Source: Gadus chalcogrammus
Taxonomy: Eukaryota; Chordata; Actinopteri; Gadiformes; Gadidae
Assembly (NCBI RefSeq): GCF_026213295.1
Contig: NC_079427.1
Coordinates: 31,747,200 to 31,811,199 of the forward strand
Direction: 5' to 3'
DNA length: 64,000 nt
The notes under the pieces: generated by a model
Databases searched by the model: none
Seen by the model: the letters and a program-made list of their open reading frames with translations, nothing else
What the model was told of the DNA's origin: nothing
Shown here: piece after piece, positions 34,538-44,869 of the stretch
How positions within the stretch are numbered: position 1 is the first letter of the stretch
Layout: each line of letters starts with the position of its first letter
Position numbers and translations under genes: made by a program

Positions 34538-34714
34538 TTAGTAGCGAATTGAAATATTGGCGTGCCTCTCAGGATCTGCACGGAGCTCCTGGACCAGATT
34601 GTGGCATACCCCCTGTTCTTGTCTCCGTTCATTGATGGGGTGCACCCAAACCCTTCGTCTTCTCCTTGCTCCTTGCAGGAGAAGAAGGGCAGCCCCCCTC
34701 TGTCTGGCAACAGT
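34538..34714 (-). pseudogene. HARBI1-like transposase N-terminal piece of element A
   Basis: The minus-strand frame reads VARQRGAALLLLQGARRRRR, then VWVHPINERRQEQGVCHNLV, up to ISIRY and a stop at 34538. Arg-rich stretch plus W-V-HPINERR...F/CHNLV-ELR is characteristic of fish PIF transposase N-termini. No DDE core follows. Confidence 0.7.
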
Positions 34715-34824
34715 TATTTGTTCTGTTGAAATAAAAAAAACTCAATAAAATGTAAAAGAGCTTGCTCAATTAAAATGGATAACTACTGGCTGCATACATG
34801 TAAATGTGTGGCTATGTTAAGGAT

Positions 34825-34857
34825 AGATAGATGGATAGATAGATAGATAGATAGATA
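34825..34857. repeat. (GATA)n microsatellite
   Basis: About eight GATA units followed by TACTGTATTGGTCCC, a common join of GATA repeats to LINE tails in fish. Confidence 0.9.
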
Positions 34858-35370
34858 CTGTATTGGTCCCAATGGGGATCAATAAAGCCATCCAGGAGCT
34901 CAATACAATAAATACACACAATAACAATTGGCCTTAAAAGGTGACTGCACTATATACTAAAAAGGCTTAATAGAAGGTCCTGCAGTTATTGAGATTGTTG
35001 ATGCAGTAGATGAATAATTGCAAAATATAAAATAAATAAGAAATGACAGTAAATAAAACGATAAAGTGCCCTACAAACTAAGTTGATCTGATGCTTGAAA
35101 ACATACTTTCACTGCGCAGATTAGCCTACATTTTTCCAATTATTCAGCCAAAAAGATGGAAAATAAATAAACTAGGCTACAATAGGCTACTCACCCATTG
35201 CGTTTCGTGTCTTTGCTGCGGTTGATTGACAGGTGACTTCCTGATTTTATACTTCAGCGCGGCCGTCGCGCCCTATGGTCGCGCCGCCTCCTGTTGGTGC
35301 TAGGGGCGTGCTTTTGGCGCGCGTAAAATACGCGACGCTGCGCTGCGGCGCCGGTGTGTGGAGGCCTTAA

Positions 35371-35985
35371 AGGCTGATTTATGCTCAGTTACGTAAGCGT
35401 AAGCGCAAGCGCAAGAGGCCCTTGCGCGCCCTTGCGCACCCCTTGCGTGACTTCTCACGTCTTGCGTGCGTCGGGCGATTTTTCTAGACTTGCGTCATTT
35501 TTTACGTAAGCTTTTACGCGAGCCGCCCAGCCTGCAAGGCTGTGATTGGTCTGCTGGTCTGGTTACTACTTCCTGTCTGGAGTATCACCCGGCAGGCTCA
35601 TATACAAAATCATTAACGTGAAGTGAAGTTAACTTTGCTGCCAACACATTATTTCGTTTTAAAATGTAGAGAGATATGCACATTTATACAACCCCAATGA
35701 TCAACAACTTCATCACCCCTGTTCCTCTGTCTGTTGCCATCATTCACTGTGTATGGGGAGAACACGATCTGGCACATAAACAAACCAACGACTCCCACAG
35801 ACAAAGACGTCATTCTTGAGGTCGTCTTCAACGAAAAACTTTCCTCCACATATTACTCCACCTACTGTTCTGGCGGTAAATTGCTTGGCAACACGCGCAA
35901 CACGCGCAACCTAAAAGGGAGCATGAATTGCTTTGAGTAAATTTTGCGCAACAACGTAACACCAATGCTGAAGCATGCAGCCGCC
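35371..35985. mobile_element. PIF-like MITE B, adjacent to element A
   Basis: 615 bp between TTAA (35367-35370) and TTAA (35986-35989). The left end AGGCTGATTTATGCT...GTTACG and the right end (read inverted GGCGGCTGCATGCTTCAGC...GTTACG) are diverged inverted repeats. The left arm has GTAAGCGTAAGCGCAAGCGC tandem motifs. Confidence 0.6.
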
Positions 35986-36593
35986 TTAAGGCAGCGGCAC
36001 GTCTTGGCCGCGGTCACCGCAGCAGATAGGTTCCACTCTAATCAATGAGACCATTTCCACCGGGCGCGGCTGCGGAACGTCTCAGCAGCGTCCCAAGAGC
36101 GGCGTGCCGCACCGCAGCGCTATCATTCCGTAGCATTCCTATTTTTGCCGCGAGCCGCTGCTGAACCGCGTCAATTTCAACAGAGCAGATCGATCAGGGC
36201 AGGAAGTGAAAAAGTAAAAGCCATAGAGCATTCCGCTCAATTTTCAAAATAAAACACAATAAATAAAACACCAACATTATTACGTCATAACCGGTGGCAC
36301 CAGGTCAGCAGTCAATCAATCAAAGGGTCTCAAATCATCCTTTTTATAAGAACAATGTCAGAAAGGACAAAGCCTGGCATTTAATTGCAGTAGTTTTGGG
36401 AGTGGAAGGTGAGTACATTAGGTTTAGGATTATCGCGGGATCTCGTGATCTCGCGGGAATACGGCTGGCTCGCAAGGCAGCGTTGCGCTGCCGTAACGCG
36501 CCCGGTGGAAATGCAAGCAGGGCAAAGTCGCGGCCAAGACGTGCCGCAGCCGTAACGTTGCCGTAACGCGTCCGGTGGAATCCCCGGGTGAAG

Positions 36594-36793
36594 AGCTGAT
36601 AGCCGGGCAGGTTCACCGCCGTGTCAGGAATATTGGAGTGAAGCCAGGTTTCCGTAAAGCCGAACGCAGCAATATGGGAATAGTCCTTGTCCGTCCTCAA
36701 ACAAAGTTGAAGCTCATCCAGCTTGTTGCTGAGTGATCTCACGTTAGCCAGTACTAGTCCAGGTAAGGGTGCACGGAACCCTTTCTTCTCCAA
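36594..36793 (-). pseudogene. LINE endonuclease N-terminus
   Basis: Minus frame LPGLVLANVRSLSNKLDELQ...GFTETWLH...AVNLPGYQLF has the NVRSL and ETWL motifs of Rex1/CR1-group APE endonucleases. The frame is cut at 36594 by the MITE end. Confidence 0.88.
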
Positions 36794-36957
36794 GCGGCGA
36801 TGGCAGCCGGCTCGATTACCCCTCGCTGTGCAGCGGGGGAGTAGCCTCCATGGGCGAGCTCTCGAGTGTTTGTATGGGCTACAATCCGTGGAGTTTCTGA
36901 GGATATCCGAATGAAAGCCCTGTAAATCAGGGTGGCAACCAAGGAATGATGTTGCTC

Positions 36958-38632
36958 TGGGGCCGTAGCCACAAAGGATCTTAGGGCTAATAGTAGGTCC
37001 AAACTGGCGAATTTAGGAGTAACTCCTAAAAATAATGGGCGTGTCACTCTTAAATTTAGGACTCCTAACTTTTTTCACTAAGAGCAATTCACAAAGTATT
37101 TTAGGCCTAAAAGTAGCACCTAAGTCTAGGAGAGCTTAAAAGTCCTCAAGAGGACTCCTAACTCAGTAAGACCTATTCACGAAGAATCGTAAAATGGCTG
37201 CGAGACGAAATGTTAGGGTATTAAACTTGTTATGGAGTTAGTGCGCGATGCAATAACATCCCAGACTAGCAGGAATAATACGATTAGTCCCGAAATGTTT
37301 GGCCACACTACGTTATTTAGCAACAGGGGAAATGCAACTTTGCAATTCCGACGATTTAAAAATATCGCAACCATCAGTAAGCCGTGCCATAAACTTTCCT
37401 TTGGACATTCAACAATTACACAGGATCAAAGCCAACTTCATGGCAATTGCAGATATGCCCGGTGTTGTCGATGCTATTGACGGGACGCACATAAAAATAA
37501 TTGCGCCATCAAAAGACGAGGACGTGTTCGTCAATAGGAAGAAAGTGCATTCCATCAACACGCAGGTTGTTTTTGGTGCAAATTTTAACATAGCCTACTG
37601 GATGTTGTTGCAAAGTGGCCTGGAGCTTCACTTACCCATGATTCGCGCATTTTAATGGAGAGCGGTCTGAGGCAGCTTTTTGAGATGTATCAGTTGGGTG
37701 TCACTTGCTGGGTGACAGTGGCTATCCATGCAAGACTTGGCTCTTGACACCCTACCTCAATCCACAACCGGGAGCACAGTTAAACTATAACATGTAAGGG
37801 ATTACGCAGATTACGCTTAGTCCTATGCGTAAAACACATCGTTTTGGCTCTTTGACGCCTTTTATTTGTCGAATCCATATTTATTATTGTTTACCGTTTT
37901 CCTCCATATATGCTAGAGCACACAAACATACACGAAATGTTGTGGAGAGAGGAATTGGGCAGATGAAACGTCGGTTTCATGTCCTCCACGGCGAAATACG
38001 CCTCACCCCAGAGAGGGCAAGCACAGTCATCACTGTATGTGCCATTCTAAACAACCTCTGCAAGCGGAGGAACATAGCCAGACGATGATGATGATGATGA
38101 TGGCGATCAACATGACAATGAATTTGGCCGTGTGGAACCGAGTGGACTGGCATTTAGGGATCACTTTGAATACACATTTTAGGTAAACACCTTGGCACAA
38201 ATCAGTCAACAATTGTGTAGTTCATAACATTTATTTTCTTTTAAATTTTACGTATTTTTATTGTTTGCTTTCTCTCTCTGTTGAACGTGCAGGCTACAAC
38301 GTCATTATCGTGGTCTGCACAAAATTGTCATCATGCGTGTATTCTGCTAACTGCACTATAACTACTTAATAGGAATTCATTTCTAGCCTAGGCTATTTCC
38401 TTGTTTTTCGGTGATTTAGTGGGCTCGTCTGAACAACCAATCACCGAACTGACCACTTCTAAACTCGTGCACGAGAGTAATCCATAGCAACGGCGCGTCA
38501 CTCTTAGTTCATTCTTAGTGATTCATCCTTAGTAAGAGTAGGTCTCAGCGGTTTTTTGAATAACTTTTAAGAAAAAACTCCTACGTAAAATGTTTAGCGC
38601 GAGTTAGGAGCACTCCTAGCGGACATGGTATA
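36958..38632 (+). mobile_element. PIF/Harbinger element with broken transposase
   Basis: Left end GGGCCGTAGCCACAAAG with TTTAGGAGTAACTCCTAA subterminal palindromes; right subterminal part GCGAGTTAGGAGCACTCCTA near 38605-38625, the outermost right terminus apparently lost. It contains the DDE transposase pseudogene and sits at the 5' edge of the LINE. Confidence 0.7.
37299..38088 (+). pseudogene. Harbinger transposase (DDE), frameshifted, with intron
   Basis: LRYLATGEMQLCNSDDLKIS, then FPLDIQQLHRIKANFMAIAD and VDAIDGTHIKIIAPS (first Asp) in one frame. After a frameshift near 37585 it continues with a degraded DSRIL box, [17 protein letters not shown] (second Asp, about 37700), and, across a GT-AG intron 37794-37916, NVVERGIGQMKRRFHVL (Glu) and NNLCKRRNI, stop 38088. 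All three acidic residues survive, but the frameshift kills the ORF. A (TGA)n run follows at 38085-38101. Confidence 0.85.
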
Positions 38633-38639
38633 ATTAAAG

Positions 38640-39490
38640 GATATACAAACATAGACAGACATCCTATATCTGTCGAATTCTTGAAGAAAATAGTACAATC
38701 CGGATCACTTTTAACTCACTTTATTTGTTAAAGGGAAATAGACCAATTATGAAAACAGCACTTTTCCTGGGATTTAGGGTGTTGTGGTGGGTATATGGTG
38801 CTCCCACACGCATACAAACGTTGAAATAAGTCTGTGCATGATTTTTTGAGTGAGATACGCATTTCTGGAAGCAGCCCGCCTCCAGCTACCAAACGAGCGA
38901 GTTTCGGCGCCCCCTCCTACGTAGGAAGGGGGTACATTTGAATATTACCTCCCACTTCCCCACTCCCCTCCAATCAGAGTATTGCTAAGATTTTGTTGAC
39001 CAGCGGACGAGCAGCTCTGGCGGGGGGAACTCGGCGCTAGCCCTGCAGCTAAGCTCCGGGAGTACAATCCCTTTCTCTGGCGCCGAGCTCACCCCGCTGG
39101 AGCTGCCCCCGAAGGGAAGTCGGGAGGAGGAGATATGGAGTAGAAAGGGATTGTACTCCCGGAGCTGAGCTGCCGGACTGCCGCCGAGCTACCCCAGCCG
39201 GAGCTGCTCGTCCGCTGGAGCTGCCAGCCACCTAGCTTTGGCGCCAGTTCAGCTCGGAGGCAGTCCGGCCGCTCAGCCCCCGGAGTACAATCCATTTCTT
39301 CTCCATGTCGCGGTTCATGGACTTCAGAAAGTCAATGCCAAAGTGCCTTCCCCCCAATTCTTCTCAACCATGGTCAGACAGTCTTTATTATTCATAATAT
39401 CATCCGAGGCGCACATAGCTTTTGGCCCTGATATTAGATTATATTAATACCTGCATATAATATTATTATTATGTTATATTATATATAGAG
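38640..39490. repeat. MITE-type sequence with GC-rich inverted repeats
   Basis: AGGGAAATAGACCAATTATG onward is a common fish MITE text from memory. The perfect inverted pair CTCCGGGAGTACAATCCCTT (39054) and AAGGGATTGTACTCCCGGAG (39144) is followed by a third copy CCGGAGTACAATCC at 39281. CGGAGCTG/CTGGAGCTGCC motifs fill the rest. No gene. Confidence 0.55.
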
Positions 39491-39496
39491 CTCCAG

Positions 39497-40015
39497 AGCT
39501 CTGTTTCAGTTGGTTGACTCAGAGTTCAGGGTTGGAAAGCAACTCTGGGTTTTCGGTTTCAGAACAGGTGATCAGCTTTGGGTTAATCAATTCTGAGTGT
39601 GTTCACTCTGGGTAGAGGGCGTGCCTGTTGACTATAAAGAGCCATCATCAATGGATCTCTGATAAAATGATCAAACATGGACCAAAAGCGTAGATCCACT
39701 TACTTTTCCCCCACGGAATTGGAAATTCTAATGAACGCGTAAGCCAAGCAGTTACCCATTAAAAAAAAAAAAAAGCAATACCGCTGCGGCAGCGAGAGCG
39801 CGAGAGAGAGCTGGGCAGGAAATAGCTGAACAAGTCAATGCGTGAGTAAAATAAATTAGTAAAATAAAATAAAATAAGAGGAAAGTTTAATATCTTCCAC
39901 TTATTCAATATGTAAATTGTGTGTGTGTGTGTTTGTCAATTTACGCAGGAACAATCCGATTTGCCCCTAGAGGACTTGGCAGCAAATGAAGATGAAGTAC
40001 AATAATATAGTTCAA
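39497..40015 (+). pseudogene. Harbinger Myb/SANT-like gene fragment
   Basis: ATG 39678 opens MDQKRRSTYFSPTELEILMN, then a stop; the frame continues through a poly-A run into a basic Arg/Glu stretch. This is the usual start of Harbinger Myb/SANT-like proteins, degraded by a stop and an A-run. The upstream TTTCAGTTGGTTGACTCAGA resembles a Harbinger terminus. Confidence 0.6.
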
Positions 40016-40134
40016 ACAGGTAAACTAATGTTTCATTGAAATCAAATAAACTGTGCTGTTTTGCCTGTTCTACCTAATTTAACAGCTATATTCAACATGT
40101 GATGGGCCTATATTTAAGGAGTAAATGTAAGTAG

Positions 40135-40324
40135 TGTGGTGGTTAACATAATTCACCCACGGAACTATGGGTGGGGGTCGTGTTTAGCACGGACCCTTTT
40201 AGCAGACGGAACGACCGTCCAGTTCAGTCCGGTTTGACTTTCCGAATGTACGTTTTATGGTGTTGTGTTCATTAAAACTTTGTGCTGGATACTCCGCCTC
40301 CGCCTCCCGTCTCTCGGCACTACA
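40135..40324 (+). repeat. Candidate 5' LTR of the Gypsy element
   Basis: Begins TGTGGTGGTTAACATAA and ends GGCACTACA directly before the TGGCGACC primer-binding site. The start is uncertain because no second LTR survives for comparison. Confidence 0.5.
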
Positions 40325-40374
40325 CTGGCGACCCCGACGTAGGTCTCGCTGAAGCTTCAGGGACCAAGGCGAAC

Positions 40375-41040
40375 ATGGCGAATAATGCTTTTATTAAGTT
40401 GCCGGAGTTCTGGGAGTTTTCACCAACGGCGTGGTTCGCGCAGACGGAGGCGCAGTTCCCCATCTGTGACGTCACGGACGACACCGCACGCTACTACCAC
40501 GTCGTGTCGGCGCTGGGGAGATCCACTGCAACCCGGGCGGCGAATTTCCTAGCGAATCCCGGCAAGTACAGGGACCTCAAAGCCTTCCTCTTGAAGACTT
40601 TTGGGCTGTCGCAGTCAGAGCGGGCCCAACGGTTGTTGGCTATTCGGGGCCTCGGGGACAGCAAACCCTCTGAGCATATGGAGATGATGCTCAACCTGCT
40701 GGGTGCGGAAGAACCTAACTTCCTCTTGATGGAGCTGTTCCTCCAACACATGCCACCGCAGGTCCGGACGGCGCAAGGATTACTGAGCACGAGGATTACT
40801 GAGCCACGCGCGTTGGCGGAGGAAGCCGACCGTTTTTTCCTGGCTGCTCAGAGTTTCGCACCCGAAGTGCTAGCCCCAACACGCAGTGCCTACCCACCGG
40901 ACAGTGACAGGCTAACCAACAGAGCCCCAGTGGCCGCCGATGGCCGTGCCAGCAATGGTATGTGCTATTTTCAGGCAAAGAGGTGCCGGTCCCCGTGCAA
41001 CTTCAAACCGACGGGAAACGCCAAGGCTTGCGCTCATTAG
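40375..41040 (+). CDS. Gypsy Gag protein
   Basis: Capsid-type structural protein, 221 aa from ATG 40375 (MANNAFIKLPEFWEFSPTAW) to stop 41038-41040. FWEFSPTAWFAQTEAQF, the ALGRSTATRAANFL helix and LLAIRGLGDSKPSEHM are hallmarks of animal Gypsy Gag. The C-terminus (CYFQAKRCRSPCNF) retains a Cys-rich region. The frame is uninterrupted, but the family usually continues into protease, which lies in another frame here, so one or more indels are likely. The upstream in-frame ATG at 40282 lies within the LTR and is not preferred. Confidence 0.8.
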   Translation: MANNAFIKLPEFWEFSPTAWFAQTEAQFPICDVTDDTARYYHVVSALGRSTATRAANFLANPGKYRDLKAFLLKTFGLSQSERAQRLLAIRGLGDSKPSEHMEMMLNLLGAEEPNFLLMELFLQHMPPQVRTAQGLLSTRITEPRALAEEADRFFLAAQSFAPEVLAPTRSAYPPDSDRLTNRAPVAADGRASNGMCYFQAKRCRSPCNFKPTGNAKACAH

Positions 41041-41145
41041 TGGCCATGAGTGTGGCCATGAGTGCAGGCACGTCAACCCGGCTATTGTTCATCAGGGACA
41101 CTCTCCGGCCGCGAGTTTCTTTGCGACACCGGCGCTTCCTGCCGG
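41041..41145 (+). pseudogene. Gypsy protease, first part, cut by retroviral insertion
   Basis: A frame reading GREFLCDTGAS (about 41108-41140) holds the aspartic protease DTGA active-site motif. The reading is broken just downstream by the 4-bp target site CCGG (41142-41145) and the retroviral LTR. Confidence 0.75.
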
Positions 41146-41568
41146 TGTCGTGGATTAATCGAGATTTAAAACACTTAGACTAATTCAAGAGAGAGAGTAA
41201 AATGAAAACGAGGGGTCCGGAGCAAGAATTGACAAAAGACTTTATCGTGCAGCAAAACAACAACGACAACAGCCTGAGTGGGTTTGCAAAGTCACTGCCG
41301 TTCACAAACTGCGGCGTCTTTTTATACACACAAACAGAACAGCTTCTCCTTGAGGTGTCTGCCTCCATTCAGTCATAAATCCACTTTAACCTGAATGGTC
41401 AGAAAATAGACAACAAATGGTCTGCAAAGATAGCCCTGCTCCTTTTAGGGGGGCTCCATCTGTTCTAAACCCAGACACCTAGGCACCGTGTGTTTTCCAC
41501 TATTAGGTATAAAAGACCTCATAATAATCACAGTTGACCATAGAATATAATCAGTAATTTCTACCACA
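41146..41568 (-). repeat. Retroviral LTR (3' copy)
   Basis: 423 bp, TGTCGTGGATTAATCG...TTTCTACCACA on the plus strand. On the minus strand it has a TATAAAAAG box in the segment complementary to 41320. It differs from the 5' copy by one visible 2-bp indel (GACTTTATC / GACTATC). Confidence 0.93.
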
Positions 41569-41860
41569 CATCCCCCCTTGTTGGGGCCAATAAGGTTCCA
41601 ACAAATTACTTGAATTATTGCTAAGCCTATATGCTACTAAGCCCTTGCCAAATTGACACCATATTATACATAAAAAATTGACATAACATACATTCAATAA
41701 TGTGAAACATAATAAAAATTAAAAACTAAGATTGTCAACAAGCTTGCATGGATTTGAATAGCTCTGATTATCGTCATATACCGGTATACTATATAACGTG
41801 GGGGGTTTGGGCATCGTGGTTGTTGCTTCTGGTTGCAGCCACCAGCCCTGAAACCCATTA

Positions 41861-42601
41861 AGGTGCGGCCACACCAGACGCGTATCTCGCGTACTTCGCG
41901 TCTCAAATCGCCATTTTCTCCATAGGGAACCATTGGTTTAATACGCGTATTACGCGTATTAAGCGTATAAGCAACATTGTACGCGCGTATGTGGCGCGTA
42001 AATATTTACGCGCAATACGCGCTATACGCGCGTATATCGCGTATATCGCGTACATTTCAAGAGTTCAAAAAATTGAACTTTTTACGCGAAGTACGCGAGA
42101 TACGCGTCTGACGATTGCCGCCTTGCCCAATCAGCGTTGAGCTTGACCCGACGTCACTGGCAGAGAGTAGTGAGCTTGGACAGAAGCATACGGCCGACAT
42201 TTTTCTTTATTCTGTGTGGAAATAGTAACATAGTTACGCCATTAAATGCTTTTATGGAAACATTTCTAGCGAGAAATGTGCATTTTACTTTCATAATGTT
42301 CGCTCGGTGAATGTGAAGGATGTTTGGTTTGATAGTTATGACGAAGAGGGAACGCTCCGTTCACTTGCATGGACAGAGTCTCTGGTTACTAAGCAACCTC
42401 AACGTCTTGGCGGACTATATATCTGCTGATCAACACTACGAATGCTGGAAACACACCAGACACACCATGTGAAGTTATTTAACCCGATTATTGTTATTTA
42501 TATCCGAGATTATTTAATCTAACCCGATCTAAACTCTATCACCCAAACACGGCGGCGTTTGGGTTTCCTACCTCGGACTCCAGCGCAGCTTATCCTGGGG
42601 C

Positions 42602-42698
<97 letters not shown>

Positions 42699-43007
42699 AA
42701 GTGTTGGAGCCTTTACCGTGTGGAGCCTCTTCCTGGGGCAAGACACACACACAGCCACGGCCGACAACTTTCTTTATTCTGGTTGGAAATAGTAACATAA
42801 CATAACATTTGGTTTGATAGTTATGACGAAGAGGGAACGCTCCGTTCACTTGCATGGACATTGGACTCATCTAGGCGAGTGACGTATGCGCGTATGGCGC
42901 GTATTGCGCGTATGTGACCATTTTTGACACAAAATGGTCAAGCAACATTTTACGCGCGTATCTCGCGTAAAAAGTACGCGAGATACGCGTCTGGTGTGGC
43001 CGCACCT
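41861..43007. mobile_element. PIF-type MITE inside the retrovirus, TTA target duplication
   Basis: 1147 bp with ends AGGTGCGGCCACACCAGACG and its inverse, flanked by TTA (41858-41860, 43008-43010). The ends are full of self-complementary CGCGTA/TACGCG units. An internal duplication repeats the AACGCTCCGTTCACTTGCAT block at 42351 and 42836, and a 97-bp (AC)n tract lies at 42601-42697. No ORF beyond the repeat. Confidence 0.88.
42601..42697. repeat. (AC)n microsatellite
   Basis: About 48 uninterrupted AC units. The long Cys/Val and Thr/His ORFs here are products of the repeat. Confidence 0.97.
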
Positions 43008-43072
43008 TTAGTCCAATGTCCATTTGTTCACACTGTCTGAAATGGTTGTGGTTCACATGAGGGGTCTGATTC

Positions 43073-43609
43073 TCACATTCCGGTCTCCTCTCTAGTTTCA
43101 CTCCAATCTATCTCCCCATAGAGCATCCTCTCCCAGTCACCCGACGACTCTATGCCAGACACCATGAGGGCCATCTCTTTAGAAAGCCTGGATGCTATTA
43201 CGGATCTGACAATGGGAATGCAGCAGCAGAAGATCAGACCCATCACTGTTAGTACTATTAGGAGCACTACACCTATCTTTGCGAACATCATTCCCCACAT
43301 ACCAAACTTTGTTTCAAGCCATCCAAACATTCCCTGATCATGGCCTGCGTTTTCCTTTAATTCTTTTCTTAAACGTTTTAAATTGTTCATCGCAAGTGTA
43401 AATGATTCATCTGGGGCAGTATTATTTGGAATGAAGGTACAACACATTTCACCTATAAGATCACAAACTCCCCCCCTTTCTGCTAAAAGCCAATCTAAAG
43501 CCTGTCTGTTCTGCCAAGCCACAGTTTTAAGAAGTATATATTCTCTCATATTTAATTTATACTTTCTGTTATAGCCACATGCATTCCTGACGTTACTGTT
43601 AAACACCAT
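43073..43609 (-). pseudogene. Retroviral Env, transmembrane subunit part
   Basis: The C-terminal part of an envelope protein. A Cys-x6-Cys-Cys motif (CDLIGEMCC) follows the conserved ALDWLLAERGGV helix, as in gammaretrovirus-like TM subunits. A ~23-residue hydrophobic membrane anchor (VVLLIVLTVMG...) precedes a short cytoplasmic tail. The fusion peptide and most of the surface subunit are missing upstream, so it is an inactive remnant of an old infection; the break is described, not repaired. Confidence 0.85.
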
Positions 43610-43670
43610 TTCATTGGATTAAATTGGATATGTAATTTACACCGATCTTTCCTATGTGCATGTTCATAAT

Positions 43671-44020
43671 TTAATGCATGAGGGTTAATGCACATAGGTG
43701 TTGGTCATCCGACATAACAGTAAACACAAAGTCATTGACTTGGTCTTGCGGTGGTATGTGAGCAGACAAGACTGTTTTCCCTTTGTTGTCAATTAGTCCT
43801 GAATGATTTTGGGCCGGATTATCCTGTGTTCCTCTCTGGCTTTCTTCAGTAGGCCTACCACCCCCTAATTCCTGGCCCTTCCAGGTTTGTGTTGTCCCCG
43901 TGGTTTCATCCTTCCTCGGGGTCTGTGCTTGTGCCAGCGAAATCTGGCACAACCCGTAAAGGATCAGAAACAGGCTCCCCGTTTTCAGCATCATCATGCT
44001 GCTGTATCTCTTGGCTCGAC
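43671..44020 (-). pseudogene. Retroviral Env, signal peptide and N-terminal stub
   Basis: MMMLKTGSLFLILYGLCQIS is a signal-peptide-like start overlapping the integrase end in another frame, as in retroviruses where env begins within pol. About 110 residues follow before a stop at 43671, and the frame then differs from the TM part. The surface subunit is therefore mostly deleted. Confidence 0.7.
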
Positions 44021-44864
44021 TGGATCTGGTCCTGGGGCAGCTGGTCAGCCCCACGTGTGTCTGCGTCTGGCTCCTCCTCCTCACGATCGTCTCTGGCTTT
44101 GGGTTGAGCAGCTTTTGTACAGTGGTTGAGATGATACCACGTGGCACTTCCTTCCACTTGGATGGCTGTTGGTGTTGCGCTGGTGACTTTGTATGGTCCT
44201 TCTCTCCTGGGCTAGTTCCACTTTCTCCTGAACATCCTGAGATACACTTGGTCACCTGGCTCCACCCCCCTTGGTGGCTCCTTCTCCAACTCTGGAACTC
44301 TGTCTTTCTCTTGTTGAAAAATAAGCCTGTGTATGCCAGTTAGTTGTCCCAAATAGCGTCTTAATTCAGTTTCCAATTGTTCTAATGGAGGTCCTTTATG
44401 AGGCCCTCGAATGACAGGTGAAGGCATGGGTCGACCCGTAAACATTTCATGCGGGGTTAGATGCGTCGTTCTGTTAGTTTTCATGCGATAACTCATTAGT
44501 GTCAGTCGTAGTGCATTAGTCTTTTAATTTAGTACTCTAATTTAATTTTGTTAATCTTTGTCTTAAGTGTCCGATTCCTCTCTGCACCATACCTTGTGGT
44601 TTGAGGAATGTAGACACAGCCTAATCTTTGTTTGACATGCAGATGTTAAATCACTTGTTTGAGTGTTTTCTGAATAAACGCAGCTCTATTGCCTGAGCTA
44701 ATTTGTGACGGAATTCCAAACCTTGGCATGACTTCTCTAGTCAGAACCTTGATTACCGTAGCCGCACTTTGGTCTTCTGATGGGACTGCTTCTACCCATC
44801 TGTTGAACACTGTTTTTTCAAATATTTCACACTTATTTAGCTGGATGTTAATCATTATTTGCAA
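43906..44864 (-). pseudogene. Retroviral integrase, fragments
   Basis: Frames 44864-44646 (WVEAVPSEDQSAATVIKVLT, catalytic-core strand) and 44496-44212 (LTPHEMFTGRPMPSP, then DQVYLRMFRRKW) plus 44157-43906 (GSATWYHLNHCTKAA) cover the core end and C-terminal domain of a gammaretrovirus-like integrase. The region where the second catalytic Asp belongs reads ISSGNRAAF, lacking that Asp. Frameshifts separate the pieces, so it is inactive. Confidence 0.8.
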
Positions 44865-44869
44865 GTATG

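Larger units (their letters stand above)
33607..35366. mobile_element. PIF/Harbinger-type element A, two-gene remnant, TTAA flanks
   Basis: 1760 bp with perfect 26-bp inverted ends beginning GGCCTCCACACACCGGCGCC, flanked by TTAA on both sides (33603-33606, 35367-35370). It carries a MADF-domain first exon on plus and a HARBI1-like transposase piece on minus. Its middle also holds LINE-tail-like pieces (34140-34260; 34820-35090 with a (GATA)n run). The two-gene content points to PIF/Harbinger. Confidence 0.8.
33587..36582. mobile_element. MITE-type element with GATTCCACCGGACGCG ends, hosting two insertions
   Basis: GATTCCACCGGACGCGTTA and inverse TAACGCGTCCGGTGGAATC are perfect 19-bp ends. 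The second arm segment GGCACGTCTTGGCCGCG (35995) is likewise inverted at 36530. The left arm is cut at TTAA, into which elements A (33607-35366) and B (35371-35985) inserted. The whole lies in the LINE endonuclease sequence. Confidence 0.8.
30530..36957 (-). mobile_element. Rex1/CR1-group LINE, split by three or more insertions
   Basis: A non-LTR retrotransposon of the Jockey/CR1/Rex1 group. Its pieces run in order on the minus strand: endonuclease start 36793-36594, rest of endonuclease and linker 33586-32900, RT 32751-31870, C-terminus 31104-30702, 3' UTR to about 30530. Between them lie a composite MITE (33587-36582) and a Harbinger fragment (31105-31868). Frameshifts and stops make it inactive. 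Confidence 0.85.

Noticed and set aside
42519..42870. Three ORFs of 77-100 aa, almost pure Cys-Val or Thr-His
   Set aside because: They are translations of the (AC)n microsatellite.
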